64,000 nt of DNA, from NCBI RefSeq assembly GCF_052055485.1, contig NZ_CP197171.1:3472001-3536000 (forward strand). Direction: 5' to 3'. The DNA comes from Amphibacillus sp052055485 (GTDB lineage Bacteria; Bacillota; Bacilli; Bacillales; Amphibacillaceae). Under the pieces are notes generated by a model. The model did no database searches. It saw only the letters and a list, made by a program, of their open reading frames with translations, and had not been told where the DNA came from. Positions 1-9,171 of the stretch are shown one piece after another; position 1 is the first letter of the stretch; every line of letters begins with the position of its first letter. The position numbers and the translations under genes were made by a program.

Positions 1-844
1 GAAAACGATAAGCAATAATCATAAAAATAAAGATAAATAAAATACCTATTGCCCCAGCAAAAATTGTTTCATTCATCGCATCAATACCAAACTGTGCACT
101 TACTGAAGTTGAGTATTCCTCATTTAAATTAACAGGTAACGAACCTGCATTTAAAATATCAGCAAGTTGTTGAGCAGATTGAACGGTAAAGTTGCCATCA
201 ATTTGGACATTTGTATCATTTAACACTTGATTGATCTGAGGTGCAGAAATAAATTTAGGATCTTCCTTTTCTACTTCTTCATAAAAAGAATCTCCTTCCT
301 CATAATCTAACCAAATCACTAATATATCAGGAATAGATTGATCTTCTAAAATAGTTCGAGTGACTTCACCGAACTGATCCCCATCTTTTAATTGAAGTGA
401 AACTATCGGCTGATTTAATTGGGGATTAACATCTTGACGTGCACCACCTTCAACTAAATCTGATCCATCTAGATATTCTTCCCCCTCCACATCACGAAAA
501 GAAAGACGTGCTGAGGTAGCCAGTAACTCTCGAGCTTCTTCTTCGTTATCGATACCCGCAAGTTGAACACGAATGCGATTGGGTTCTTCAATCATAAAAT
601 TCGGTTCACTCACACCTAAAACATCAACCCGTTGCCGCAAAGACTGTACGGTGGCTTCAAGAACACCAACAGTGATCTCTTGCTCTTCATTGATTGGCTC
701 CACTTCATATAGAATCTCAACGCCACCTTGTAAATCAAGTCCTAATTTCAAGTCACGTGCCGCATCCATTACTGTTGTTCCAATAACAACGGCTAGAGTT
801 AAAATAATTATTCCAAAACTAATCAACCGATTTTTTTTAATCAT
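1..844 (-). CDS. secD: Protein translocase subunit SecD (5' part; runs off the left edge)
   Basis: An open frame reads from an ATG at 844 to the window edge, about 281 codons. It starts with a short basic N-terminus and one membrane segment, followed by the D1-type motif LKLGLDLQGGVEI and the large extracytoplasmic P1 domain. It ends in a second hydrophobic region near position 1. A strong GGGAGG ribosome-binding site lies just upstream. SecD works with SecF to use proton-motive force for late steps of Sec export. In Bacillus it is fused to SecF (secDF), but the fusion cannot be tested here because the C-terminal half is outside the window. It is adjacent to comN, as in B. subtilis. Confidence 0.93.
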   Translation of the reverse strand, partial: MIKKNRLISFGIIILTLAVVIGTTVMDAARDLKLGLDLQGGVEILYEVEPINEEQEITVGVLEATVQSLRQRVDVLGVSEPNFMIEEPNRIRVQLAGIDNEEEARELLATSARLSFRDVEGEEYLDGSDLVEGGARQDVNPQLNQPIVSLQLKDGDQFGEVTRTILEDQSIPDILVIWLDYEEGDSFYEEVEKEDPKFISAPQINQVLNDTNVQIDGNFTVQSAQQLADILNAGSLPVNLNEEYSTSVSAQFGIDAMNETIFAGAIGILFIFIFMIIAYRF

Positions 845-949
845 ATGTCCTATTTCCTCCCTATAACTACCTAAAAGCAGTGTAAAGCTATTCAATCTTC
901 GATTTATGTATTATACCTGAGCTTACCATAGTGTGAAAGAAAACCGTTA

Positions 950-1231
950 TTACATATCAGTCAAAGCAGCAATTGTTGCCATTAAATCATCAGACTGATA
1001 GGTTTCCATTGTTAAATATGTCATATAGACATGACCGCTTAAATGAAAAACATCCTCGACTACTTGATGCAGCATCAGCTTGGTTTCTTTACGCCATACT
1101 TTTGTTAATAAGCAATCCCAGACCGTTTCAGGTGTCACTTCCCCATACCCTAATAAAGTAAGTTCTTTAGCTTTACTTTCAATCACTTCTTTTATCACTG
1201 GTTTCCAATCCTCGATATGTCTTTCATTCAT
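950..1231 (-). CDS. comN: ComN (YrzD)-like post-transcriptional regulator
   Basis: A 93-residue acidic soluble protein starting MNERHIEDWKPVI. The start at 1231 is preferred over an upstream ATG because AAGGAGGAATTTTC sits immediately before it. Length, charge and position between secD and spoVB match B. subtilis ComN, which controls comE mRNA after transcription and localises with DivIVA. The function is transferred from position and overall resemblance. No catalytic motif is expected or seen. Confidence 0.75.
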   Translation of the reverse strand: MNERHIEDWKPVIKEVIESKAKELTLLGYGEVTPETVWDCLLTKVWRKETKLMLHQVVEDVFHLSGHVYMTYLTMETYQSDDLMATIAALTDM

Positions 1232-1349
1232 GAAAATTCCTCCTTGAGCACCGTTAATTTTCATTAACTTGTCATGCTTGTACACTCTTCATGCATATAA
1301 TTCATTGTATATGAATTTTATAACTTTGAGAAGGTAGGATTTATAAATT

Positions 1350-2891
1350 ATGCCAAAGCAATCTTTTTTAAAAGGCACGGTTATTTTAATAGGCGCTGGT
1401 CTAATTACTCGGCTACTGGGTTTCTTTAACCGTATTATCATGGCAAGACTGATGGGTGAAGAAGGAATTGGATTATACAACATGGCCATACCTACTTTGT
1501 TTCTAATGTATACATTATCACAGATTGGTTTACCCATTGCTATTTCAAAACGGATCGCTGAAGCCAATGCACAGAATGATCAACAAAAAATCAAAAAAAT
1601 CCTCATCGTATCTTTAGCCATTACAGGAGGATTAAGCTTCCTATTTGTTGGATTAATGATCTTCATTTCACCTTTTATTGCTCAACACTTATTAACAGAT
1701 AAACGGACCTTATATCCTTTATTAGCGATGACACCAATGATCCCAATTACTAGTTTTACTTCTGTATTACGAGGTTACTTTCAAGGACTGCAAAATATGA
1801 AACCTCAAAGTTACGCTCAAGTTATCGAGCAAATCGTCAGGATCGGAACGATCGCATTCTTTGTTAAAATGCTTTTACCATACGGTCTTGAATATGCTGC
1901 TGTTGGTGCAATGATATCAGGTATTGCCGGTGAACTTATTTCTTTACTCTTTCTTTTAAGTTATTTTAAAACAAAGAAAAAAACAAAAATTAGAAATCGT
2001 TTTTTCTTAACCCTAAAAAGTTGCAAAACAACTGCTCAATCATTATTCTCAATTGCCATTCCTAGTACGGGTAGTCGACTAATCAGCTCTCTGTCCAATT
2101 TCCTTGAGCCGATCTTAGTTGCTCAAAGTCTTTCAATTGCTGGCTTTTCAGCGGTAGTTGCCACGAAACAGTATGGGCTTTTAACAGGTTATGCGATTCC
2201 CTTATTACTATTTCCGACTTTTATTACTCATGCTTTAGGTGTGGCGCTTATTCCTAATATAAGTGAAGCTGAGGCTAAACGCCAGCATGTAACGATTCAT
2301 TATCGAATTAATCAAGCCATTCGTATTTCTTTCGCTTCAGGCGCAATCGCAACCATCATCTTGATTTTATTCTCTGATTCAATCTTAAACCTAATGTACA
2401 ATAATACACAAGCCAGTTATATCGTTCGATTTATGGCTCCCTTTTATTTATTTGTTTATGTGCAATTTCCTTTAAATGCAACCTTACAAGCATTAGACTT
2501 TGCTAAAGTTGCAATGTGGAATACTTTAATAACGACACTCGTTAAATATATTGTTTTAATCATGTTAACAAGTCGAGCTTCATTAGGTATTTTCGGCACT
2601 GCACTTGCCCTTGCGGTAACGGCCATTTTAACAACCTTTCTTCACTACAGTAGTTTGAAAAAATTAGTCGGCTATCGATTAGACTTCCTTACTATTTTAA
2701 AAATGATTAGTTTATTGGTCATCACCTTTCTGACAGGCAAAGGATTAATTCAATGGCTACCCAATTACCAAACTAATCTTATCCATTTATCAATTATTTT
2801 GCTCATTCTAGTTAGTTTATATCTTTGTTACCTTTTCCTTCTAAAAATCATTACTTTTAGTGAATTAAAACCACTCTTCAGAAAACGCTGA
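1350..2891 (+). CDS. spoVB: SpoVB-like polysaccharide/lipid flippase (MOP superfamily)
   Basis: A 513-residue polytopic membrane protein with about 14 hydrophobic segments. Its N-terminus (GTVILIGAGLITRLLGFFNRI) is characteristic of the SpoVB/MurJ branch of MOP flippases. The start ATG is preceded by AGGTAGGA. It lies divergently from comN and next to yrbG, the B. subtilis arrangement for spoVB. SpoVB is needed for spore cortex formation, probably by moving lipid-linked precursors. YtgP/MurJ paralogs look similar, so the name rests partly on context. It ends in a convergent terminator shared with yrbG. Confidence 0.88.
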   Translation: MPKQSFLKGTVILIGAGLITRLLGFFNRIIMARLMGEEGIGLYNMAIPTLFLMYTLSQIGLPIAISKRIAEANAQNDQQKIKKILIVSLAITGGLSFLFVGLMIFISPFIAQHLLTDKRTLYPLLAMTPMIPITSFTSVLRGYFQGLQNMKPQSYAQVIEQIVRIGTIAFFVKMLLPYGLEYAAVGAMISGIAGELISLLFLLSYFKTKKKTKIRNRFFLTLKSCKTTAQSLFSIAIPSTGSRLISSLSNFLEPILVAQSLSIAGFSAVVATKQYGLLTGYAIPLLLFPTFITHALGVALIPNISEAEAKRQHVTIHYRINQAIRISFASGAIATIILILFSDSILNLMYNNTQASYIVRFMAPFYLFVYVQFPLNATLQALDFAKVAMWNTLITTLVKYIVLIMLTSRASLGIFGTALALAVTAILTTFLHYSSLKKLVGYRLDFLTILKMISLLVITFLTGKGLIQWLPNYQTNLIHLSIILLILVSLYLCYLFLLKIITFSELKPLFRKR

Positions 2892-2911
2892 TCAATCGAA
2901 TCAGCGTTTTT
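2882..2911. terminator. Bidirectional terminator between spoVB and yrbG
   Basis: AAAACGCTGAT and ATCAGCGTTTTT flank a 7-nt loop. A-run and T-run on opposite sides allow termination from both convergent genes. The hairpin overlaps the stop codons of both. Confidence 0.85.
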
Positions 2912-3542
2912 TCTGTAAGTCAATATACCATTGATTAGCGGCATCAATTGTACAATATAGGATCTCTTCAAGCTGATGATAACCCTGTTTACTAAGTTCC
3001 TCTCTCAACCATTCTTGTGATTTGTTTAAAATATGAAGAGAATCATCTTGAATTTTCCCATCTGCAACGAGTAAATGAACGAAACCTGTTGACTCAGCCT
3101 TCTCTTTCGCAAAAACAGATAATTTACCCGATGGCTCAAGGATAGCATATTCCACATCTTGAACACTTTTAACATTTTTCTCATGGAGTTGTTGGATTAA
3201 ATCATCAAAATTGTATCGATGTTTTCTCATTTCATCCTTATTAATTTTACCATTTAAAATAATAATTGAAGGTTTTCCTTCAAACCAATCTCTAAATCGC
3301 TTGCTTTTAAGAGATAATAAAGCAGTTACTCGTTGTATAATAACGAGAATAAACATGGGAATAATTGAAGCAAAAATCGTTTTACTAGTATCCTCAATGA
3401 CAATCACTGCAATCTCTGCCATCATAATTGAAATTACAATATCTAATAGGCTTAATTCTCCAATTTCGCGCTTCCCCATTAATCGAAAGAAAAAAACAAT
3501 AAAACCATAAGTTATGATCGTACGGCTAACCATGATCCACAT
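2901..3542 (-). CDS. yrbG: YrbG-like DUF421 membrane protein
   Basis: A 213-residue protein with three N-terminal membrane segments and a soluble C-terminal domain, the layout of the DUF421 (YetF/YrbG) family. The phrase RLMGKREIGELSLLDIVISI near the N-terminus is typical of that family. Start is ATG 3542, with a TTG one codon earlier (3545) also possible; the Shine-Dalgarno signal is weak (AAGTGAG). Gene order spoVB-yrbG-yrzE matches B. subtilis. Members of this family occur in sporulation and stress contexts, but no biochemical role can be assigned from the sequence. Confidence 0.85.
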   Translation of the reverse strand: MWIMVSRTIITYGFIVFFFRLMGKREIGELSLLDIVISIMMAEIAVIVIEDTSKTIFASIIPMFILVIIQRVTALLSLKSKRFRDWFEGKPSIIILNGKINKDEMRKHRYNFDDLIQQLHEKNVKSVQDVEYAILEPSGKLSVFAKEKAESTGFVHLLVADGKIQDDSLHILNKSQEWLREELSKQGYHQLEEILYCTIDAANQWYIDLQKKR

Positions 3543-3545
3543 CAA

Positions 3546-4148
3546 TTATCACTCACTTTAGCTACATTACGATTAAAATCCCCAATTGGACTAAAATTAT
3601 GTAGCTTAATCATGGCTAGAAAAACAAGAAAACCACTTAGCCGTTTTATTATCTTACCAAGCTGAGAGTCCTTTAAAGGAACTATTTTCCTCAGGAATGG
3701 AAACTTACAGAACACCGTTTATGCAAGTATTTTCTACGGGGCCGAGGCCATTAATCACATTAACAAAACTACTGAGCAATAACACGATAATAATAAGTAC
3801 TGCTCTTACTTCGTTTTTCAGTTTGAAAACCCAATAAAAAAATGTTCTCCTAAAACCAACCTTTACGATCAATATTAGCATGTCCCTCGTTCGCAAAGGG
3901 ACTTGAGGACAAGCCCCGGAAAATAGTTGTAAGTTAGAAGCTTACCGATTTGAACACGAATCAACCTCTTTGGCACATCAAACGAAACTTTAATCAGTGG
4001 AATTATCGTCAATTTTATGGACAGTTAACTGTGATAAAAAAGTCCACTGAAATTTTATCCTTTCCTAATGGGAATCAAAGTCTATTTAGCCATACCGTGT
4101 CATATATTAGTAGCAAGACTTTGGACAAGATGTAGGGAGGAGAAAATT
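3546..4148. repeat. Non-coding interval with repeat fragments
   Basis: No convincing gene. Around 3735-3925 are pieces resembling the widespread Bacillaceae repeat that carries TTGAGGACAAGCCCC. At 3979-4036 is a short copy of the dispersed repeat: the opening module AAACGAAACTTTAATCAGTGG is followed closely by the closing module CAGTTAACTGTGATAAA, with the usual middle absent. The interval therefore looks like decayed repeat DNA between yrbG and yrzE. Confidence 0.55.
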
Positions 4149-4532
4149 TTGAAACAACGCCTAACAGCACTTATGTATGGTTGGCTTTCCATTATTATAT
4201 TGCTCATTTTATCAAGTATTGTACTTGCCATCTTTTTAAGATTCACATCATTGACAAATCCATTATTGGATCAATTAGCAGTTATTATTGCCTTTATTAT
4301 TCTCTTTATTAGTGGCTTAATCAGTGGCATCAAAGCTAAACAGAAAGGTTGGATCATTGGAATAATCTTAAGTTTAAGCTATAGTTTAATGATTTATCTT
4401 TATCAATATTTAGGATATGGAGAACAATTTACGCTAGCACAGATCCTTTATCATCTAGGTTTTTTAATTGTCACAATTATTGGTTCTATTCTTGGTGTAA
4501 ATATTGTTGAAACTAGAAAAACAAACCCATAA
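4149..4532 (+). CDS. yrzE: YrzE-like small membrane protein (TIGR04086 type)
   Basis: A 127-residue protein with four predicted membrane segments and the short loop SGIKAKQKGW between helices 2 and 3, as in the YrzE/TIGR04086 family. The chosen start is TTG 4149 because GGGAGGAGAAAATT precedes it; the reading frame extends upstream without a good ribosome-binding site. It lies between yrbG and the yajC cluster as in B. subtilis. Function is unknown. It is followed by a very strong terminator. Confidence 0.8.
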   Translation: MKQRLTALMYGWLSIIILLILSSIVLAIFLRFTSLTNPLLDQLAVIIAFIILFISGLISGIKAKQKGWIIGIILSLSYSLMIYLYQYLGYGEQFTLAQILYHLGFLIVTIIGSILGVNIVETRKTNP

Positions 4533-4586
4533 AATAAGCCATATGGAAGCAGAAATTTCAGGCTGCTTCCATATGGCTTTATTTTA
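4532..4586. terminator. Strong hairpin terminator after yrzE
   Basis: A near-perfect stem of about 20 bp (AAGCCATATGGAAGCAG paired with CTGCTTCCATATGGCTT) is flanked by A and T runs. It can act on both strands, serving yrzE (+) and the convergent membrane-protein gene (-). Confidence 0.9.
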
Positions 4587-4614
4587 AATCATGACTTATA
4601 CTTATCCAATCTAA

Positions 4615-6153
4615 TTACAATAAAAATGTAGAGGCAAGAATACCAATAAGACCGGTAATCGCTAATATTAAAACAGGAGTTTTTGGCATTTCCTCATTAT
4701 TTTCCATCGCCTTCCCAAACATAAAGAAAACAAATGGATGGACAAGAAAGGTCATGGAAAAGGTGAAAGTGATTAATCCCGCAGCCTCAGCACCAAACAT
4801 TCCTTCTTGTATACCAGCAAATAAGCCGAAATGAGAAATAGCCGAAGCTTTTGCCATGACACCAAATTCAAGTGAAAGTGAACTAAATGCGAGTAAAATC
4901 AATCCACCAAAAATGGCAATGATTTGCCAACCGAAACCAAACTGTAAAAGCGACTTCATTTCAGCCCGATCGTCCTTATTTGGTTTTTTGATATTTTTCA
5001 GCCCCATAATCACTAACACAACACCAATCACTAACATGATCAGTGACGGAATCATTAATAATGAGCCTCGATCCATACTTAAGCCTAATATTGAAAAAAC
5101 AAAAATATGCATGGCAAACGGAATATTAACAAGCATGGGTGCACGATTTGCTGCACGATTACCTAAATCCCCAGCTGTACATGCTCCTGTTAACCCAGTA
5201 TGTGATAAAGCTCCAGCCATCCCTGGTGCTAAATTACGAACAGCTGCTGTTTTTCCAATATAAATTAATAGTGCCATTCCACCGAACATCCAGAAAAGTT
5301 GACCGAAGAAACCATAACCTAAAACAGCACCTGTTCCTGTCATTTCAAATACCTCTATAATTCGTGAACCTCCAACTGTAAAAGTACCTGCAAGAACAGC
5401 TGGGATACCAGCAAATAAAAGCGCTTTTATGGTTGGACCAAAAACATATTTATAAAAAACTGCTCCCATACCTGTAGCAATAACCATGGCAAAGAAAATT
5501 GATGGAAGCGTTAATAAATCCTGAACAACATTTGCTAAATGGAATGAAATAACTAGAACACCAATTATAACAATGATTTCAAGAATACCTTTGCGGATAT
5601 ATCGAGGTTTTTCTAGTATTTTTGCCTTATTATCAATTAAGATAATAGCTCCCACAAGACCTAAATATGCCATAATCGGATAATAATTACTTAAGACACC
5701 ATCATTTAAGCCTAAAATAAGCCGATTTGTTGCTTCAATACCGATCAATAAAAGAAATGAACGAACAGTTAAAACCAACTGTGTTCTTGTTGTTCCTAAA
5801 ACCGTTTCCTCTTCATTATGTATTAAAAGTTCTTTTGTTGCTCCTACCTTATTACCGAATATTTTTCGTATCTCCTGACCCCCAACAAAAAAAGTCACAA
5901 TTAAAGCGATATTTGTTGTTTGTGATACTAATTCTAGTACTGGAAATTCCCTCAGTCCTGGTTCCGCTAAATCACTAACTACAAGTAAAAAGCCCATTAA
6001 TAAACCAAAAATGACAATGATTAAAATCGGTGAATAGCGCGTACCAGCAACGACTGTTCTAGCGATTAAAATCATTGGAATCAACAAAAATAAAGTTAAT
6101 AAAAAATGATTCAATAATTGTAAACTTTCAACCTGTTGAACAAGTTGTTCCAC
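4615..6153 (-). CDS. Unidentified 512-aa polytopic membrane protein, transporter-like
   Basis: About 12-13 hydrophobic segments separated by short loops suggest a secondary transporter of the cytoplasmic membrane. Conserved-looking stretches include FFVGGQEIRKIFG after the third segment, FGQLFWMFGGMALL, and NLAPGMAGALSHTGLTGAC, whose small and polar residues inside a membrane region are typical of a substrate path. Start is GTG 6153, preceded by GAGAGGGG. I do not recognise the family with confidence; sodium-coupled symporters of the GltS type are a possibility only by general architecture. It interrupts the B. subtilis order between yrzE and yajC and is transcribed alone. Confidence 0.7.
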   Translation of the reverse strand: MEQLVQQVESLQLLNHFLLTLFLLIPMILIARTVVAGTRYSPILIIVIFGLLMGFLLVVSDLAEPGLREFPVLELVSQTTNIALIVTFFVGGQEIRKIFGNKVGATKELLIHNEEETVLGTTRTQLVLTVRSFLLLIGIEATNRLILGLNDGVLSNYYPIMAYLGLVGAIILIDNKAKILEKPRYIRKGILEIIVIIGVLVISFHLANVVQDLLTLPSIFFAMVIATGMGAVFYKYVFGPTIKALLFAGIPAVLAGTFTVGGSRIIEVFEMTGTGAVLGYGFFGQLFWMFGGMALLIYIGKTAAVRNLAPGMAGALSHTGLTGACTAGDLGNRAANRAPMLVNIPFAMHIFVFSILGLSMDRGSLLMIPSLIMLVIGVVLVIMGLKNIKKPNKDDRAEMKSLLQFGFGWQIIAIFGGLILLAFSSLSLEFGVMAKASAISHFGLFAGIQEGMFGAEAAGLITFTFSMTFLVHPFVFFMFGKAMENNEEMPKTPVLILAITGLIGILASTFLL

Positions 6154-6279
6154 CTTATTACCCCTCTCAAAAAATTATAATATATACAAACTCTGCTTAA
6201 TAATACTTCTTTTTACAAAGGGAGTAAATATAGTCATAAGGATGTTCATAAGATGTTCATATTTGAATAATTCATATCA

Positions 6280-7620
6280 ATTGAAACTTCAAATCAGTGG
6301 GAATAAGATCTACACACTATAGCTCATGCCATTGTTTCCGGTTGAGCGAGTAATCATACTAAGGAAAGCTACGAAATTTTTTATAAGATTAGAAAAACTT
6401 GTTTTATCGCCAACTCTTTCTGGCAAATGCTATCGTTTGATTTAGAAGATCGCCAATAAAATCTTTTATTGCTTTGATCGTGCAAGAATAAGTATCTTAC
6501 TTAATCTGAGCCCCAGCCCCAAGTCTTTTTGATCGAGTGAGTAACCGAAATCTTAGTTATTTTCAGCGGGGCGCGCCTATAGTTACCCTCATTTTACAGG
6601 CAATTATCTGTGATTAAAAAAATATAGTACCAGAGCGTTGTGTTTTTGACTCACCAACACCATAAAGCGAAACTTCAATCAGTGGGAGTTGGACCTACAG
6701 GATGTAGGTCATGCAGATGTTTCCGGTGGGACGAGTAACCGCAGTCTCAAGTCCTTTCGATGGGGTGAATAACCGCAACCCCAGATGTTGTCACAAATGT
6801 TTTCGGTGGGACGAGTAATCGCAGTCCCAGGAGATGACGGTTTTAATCGGCGTTCCCCTAGCTCCCACTGATTAATAATGAGGAACACAAGCTAAGTTCT
6901 TCACGTCCTGGGACTCAGAATAAGAAAACCACTTATTCTTGCGGTGTAAAGCTCCGTAGTTTTCCTTAGTGCGATTACCAATGTTGTCAGGTTAAGCAAA
7001 GTAATCGATCAAGAGGGTGGAACGAAAAGATTTATTCATGAACAAACAGAATATGGATATAGAGCCCCCCTCCGCAGATGAGATGCTTTCCTCTCGATAG
7101 TTGTGACTTGATCATTTTTTAATGGGTCTTTTCATCTCACTTTTTCCATAATTAATAGGGGTTATTACTCTAAGTAAATATCAGCAACAGCTGAGCTGAG
7201 ATGAACATTCACTAGAAAGTGTGTGATCCATTGTTTTTTGAATGATTGAACACGCTCCATTTTGCATGAGAAAGTAGATGATAAAAAAGTTGAGACAAAA
7301 AACGAGTAGGTCATTCAGAAATTGAATCCTACGTAACCAAAGCGTAGGAAATAGACGTAGACTCCTCGAAAATAAAAGGCCATTTTCTTCGTGCGATGTC
7401 TCGCTGACGTCGCTTTCCTTGTCCTGTGGGAAAGCTTAGTGTGAAGACCCCGCAGAAAAAGGGTACTTCTTTTTCGAGGAGGCTGAGGACAAGCCCACGG
7501 AAAGCGAAGTATATTTCCGGAGCGGTCGTACTAACCTGACAACATTGCTGCGGTTACTCGCCCCATCGAAACCCGTTGTTGACCCAAGTTTTACGGACGT
7601 TATCTGTGATAAATTATAGA
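6280..7620. repeat. Block of dispersed intergenic repeats
   Basis: A gene-free stretch made of several repeat copies. Copy one runs about 6280-6615, from GAAACTTCAAATCAGTGGG to the closing module AATTATCTGTGATTAAA. Copy two runs about 6661-7010: CGAAACTTCAATCAGTGG, then two hairpin modules (GGGACGAGTAA ... GCAGTCCC), then CTCCCACTGATTAA, which is complementary to the opening. About 7290-7530 is a different repeat containing AGACCCCGCAGA and GAGGAGGCTGAGGACAAGCC, resembling a Bacillaceae-wide element. About 7505-7620 holds an inverted piece of the first family followed by its closing module TTATCTGTGATAAA. Confidence 0.75.
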
Positions 7621-7667
7621 ACCATAAAAAAAAGACAGACAGCATTTGCTATCTATCCTTCTTTGGT

Positions 7668-7985
7668 TTAGTCCTGGTCTGTTGTTTCTATAGTCTCTGT
7701 AGTTTCTGTTGATTCTACTTGTGCTTCCTCAACAACATGCTTTACAGCTGAACGCTCATATGTAAGCTTCTGACCGCCACCTACATCAATATGAATCGCA
7801 TTTTCATCAAGTGAATGAACGATACCGTGTAAACCACCGATTGTTACGATTTTATCACCTTTTTTTAAATCAGCCTGCATTTGGTTAACAGCTTTTTGCC
7901 GTTTTTGTTGTGGTCGAATAAGTAAGAAATAAAATACTAATGCCATTAGAATAAATGGAAATAGTAAACCAAGTATTTCTTGCAT
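7668..7985 (-). CDS. yajC: Preprotein translocase accessory subunit YajC (YrbF)
   Basis: A 105-residue protein with one N-terminal membrane segment, then the family signature LLIRPQQKRQKA and a small soluble domain (GDKIVTIGGLHGIV), ending in an acidic tail. The ATG at 7985 fits the AGGAAGG ribosome-binding site better than a GTG three codons upstream. YajC associates with SecDF in the Sec export machinery. It is the last gene of the ruvA-ruvB-queA-tgt-yajC series, in B. subtilis order. Confidence 0.93.
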   Translation of the reverse strand: MQEILGLLFPFILMALVFYFLLIRPQQKRQKAVNQMQADLKKGDKIVTIGGLHGIVHSLDENAIHIDVGGGQKLTYERSAVKHVVEEAQVESTETTETIETTDQD

Positions 7986-8005
7986 CTTTTTCACCTTCCT
8001 TTCAA

Positions 8006-9145
8006 CTAGAAATTTTTTGCATTCGGTTTATTAAAACCATAGTTTTCAAAGAATTCTTCTCTGAAGTCACCAAGCCGGTCTGCTTTTATTGCTTCTCGTA
8101 CTTGCTCCATCAATTTTAACAGAAAATAAAGATTATGATAAGAGGTAAGCCTTAAACCGAAAGTTTCTTCTGCTTTAATTAAATGTCGAATGTAAGCTCG
8201 AGAATAATTTCGGCAGGTATGACAGTCACAATTTGGATCTAAGGGTGTGAAATCACGTGCATACTTTGCATTACGAACAACTAATCTGCCATTTGATGTC
8301 ATACAAGTCCCATTTCGAGCAATTCGAGTCGGTAAAACGCAATCAAACATGTCCACCCCACGAATGGCCCCATCAATTAATGAATCTGGTGATCCGACAC
8401 CCATTAAATAACGCGGTTTTTGATCAGGTAGTAAGGGGGTTGTATACTCTAATACCTGATTCATAATTTCCTTCGGCTCTCCCACAGAAAGCCCGCCAAT
8501 AGCATAGCCTGGAAAATCTAATGATGCCAAGTCTTGCGCACTTTGTTTACGAAGATCTTTATATTCTCCGCCTTGAACAATACCAAATAATCCTTGATCT
8601 TCCGGGCGCTCATGAGCAGCTATACAGCGTTCTGCCCAGCGGCTCGTTCGCTCAACAGAAGCTTTCATATATTTGTGCTCAGCTGGATATGGCGGACACT
8701 CATCAAGTGCCATCATAATATCTGAGCCAAGCGCATTTTGAATCTGAATAGCTTTCTCTGGGGAGAGAAACATCTTTTCACCGCTGATGTGATTTCTAAA
8801 GTGAACTCCTTTTTCTTCAATCTCGCGTAGATCGCTTAAACTAAAGACTTGGAAACCACCAGAATCTGTTAAAATGGAACGATCCCAATTCATAAATTTA
8901 TGAAGACCACCAGCATCTTTAATTATATCTTCACCCGGTCTTAACCACAAGTGATATGTATTTGATAAAATAATATTAGCACCGATTTCTTTTAATTCCT
9001 CTGGACTCATCGTCTTTACAGTCGCTAATGTTCCAACAGGCATAAAGACTGGTGTATCAAAGGAACCATGTGGTGTATGAACACGTCCTAAACGGGCTCC
9101 TGTTTGTTTACATGTTTTAATCAATTCATAAGTTATTGCAACCAT
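8006..9145 (-). CDS. tgt: Queuine/preQ1 tRNA-ribosyltransferase
   Basis: A 379-residue TIM-barrel enzyme that exchanges guanine 34 for preQ1 in tRNAs with GUN anticodons. The active-site region LTDSGGFQVFSL holds a catalytic aspartate. The second conserved region VDMFDCVLPTRIARNG and the C-terminal zinc site (CDCHTCRNY with a downstream histidine) are complete. Length matches bacterial Tgt. It lies 26 bp downstream of queA and 20 bp upstream of yajC, so the genes are probably co-transcribed and supply the last steps of queuosine formation. Confidence 0.97.
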   Translation of the reverse strand: MVAITYELIKTCKQTGARLGRVHTPHGSFDTPVFMPVGTLATVKTMSPEELKEIGANIILSNTYHLWLRPGEDIIKDAGGLHKFMNWDRSILTDSGGFQVFSLSDLREIEEKGVHFRNHISGEKMFLSPEKAIQIQNALGSDIMMALDECPPYPAEHKYMKASVERTSRWAERCIAAHERPEDQGLFGIVQGGEYKDLRKQSAQDLASLDFPGYAIGGLSVGEPKEIMNQVLEYTTPLLPDQKPRYLMGVGSPDSLIDGAIRGVDMFDCVLPTRIARNGTCMTSNGRLVVRNAKYARDFTPLDPNCDCHTCRNYSRAYIRHLIKAEETFGLRLTSYHNLYFLLKLMEQVREAIKADRLGDFREEFFENYGFNKPNAKNF

Positions 9146-9171
9146 TTCTTCACTTCTTTCATATTTAAAAA

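Noticed and set aside
1289..1567. A 92-aa minus-strand frame overlapping spoVB
   Set aside because: It is antisense to the spoVB start and has no ribosome-binding site.
3705..3896. A 63-aa protein on the minus strand
   Set aside because: It overlaps repeat fragments, lacks a ribosome-binding site and resembles no protein family.
7436..7645. A 69-aa protein on the minus strand
   Set aside because: It consists entirely of repeat sequence and has no ribosome-binding site.
6154..7667. Possible CRISPR array or tRNA cluster, suggested by repeated hairpin modules
   Set aside because: Module spacing is irregular, there are no equal-length spacers, no cas genes occur, and no cloverleaf with a CCA-type end was found.
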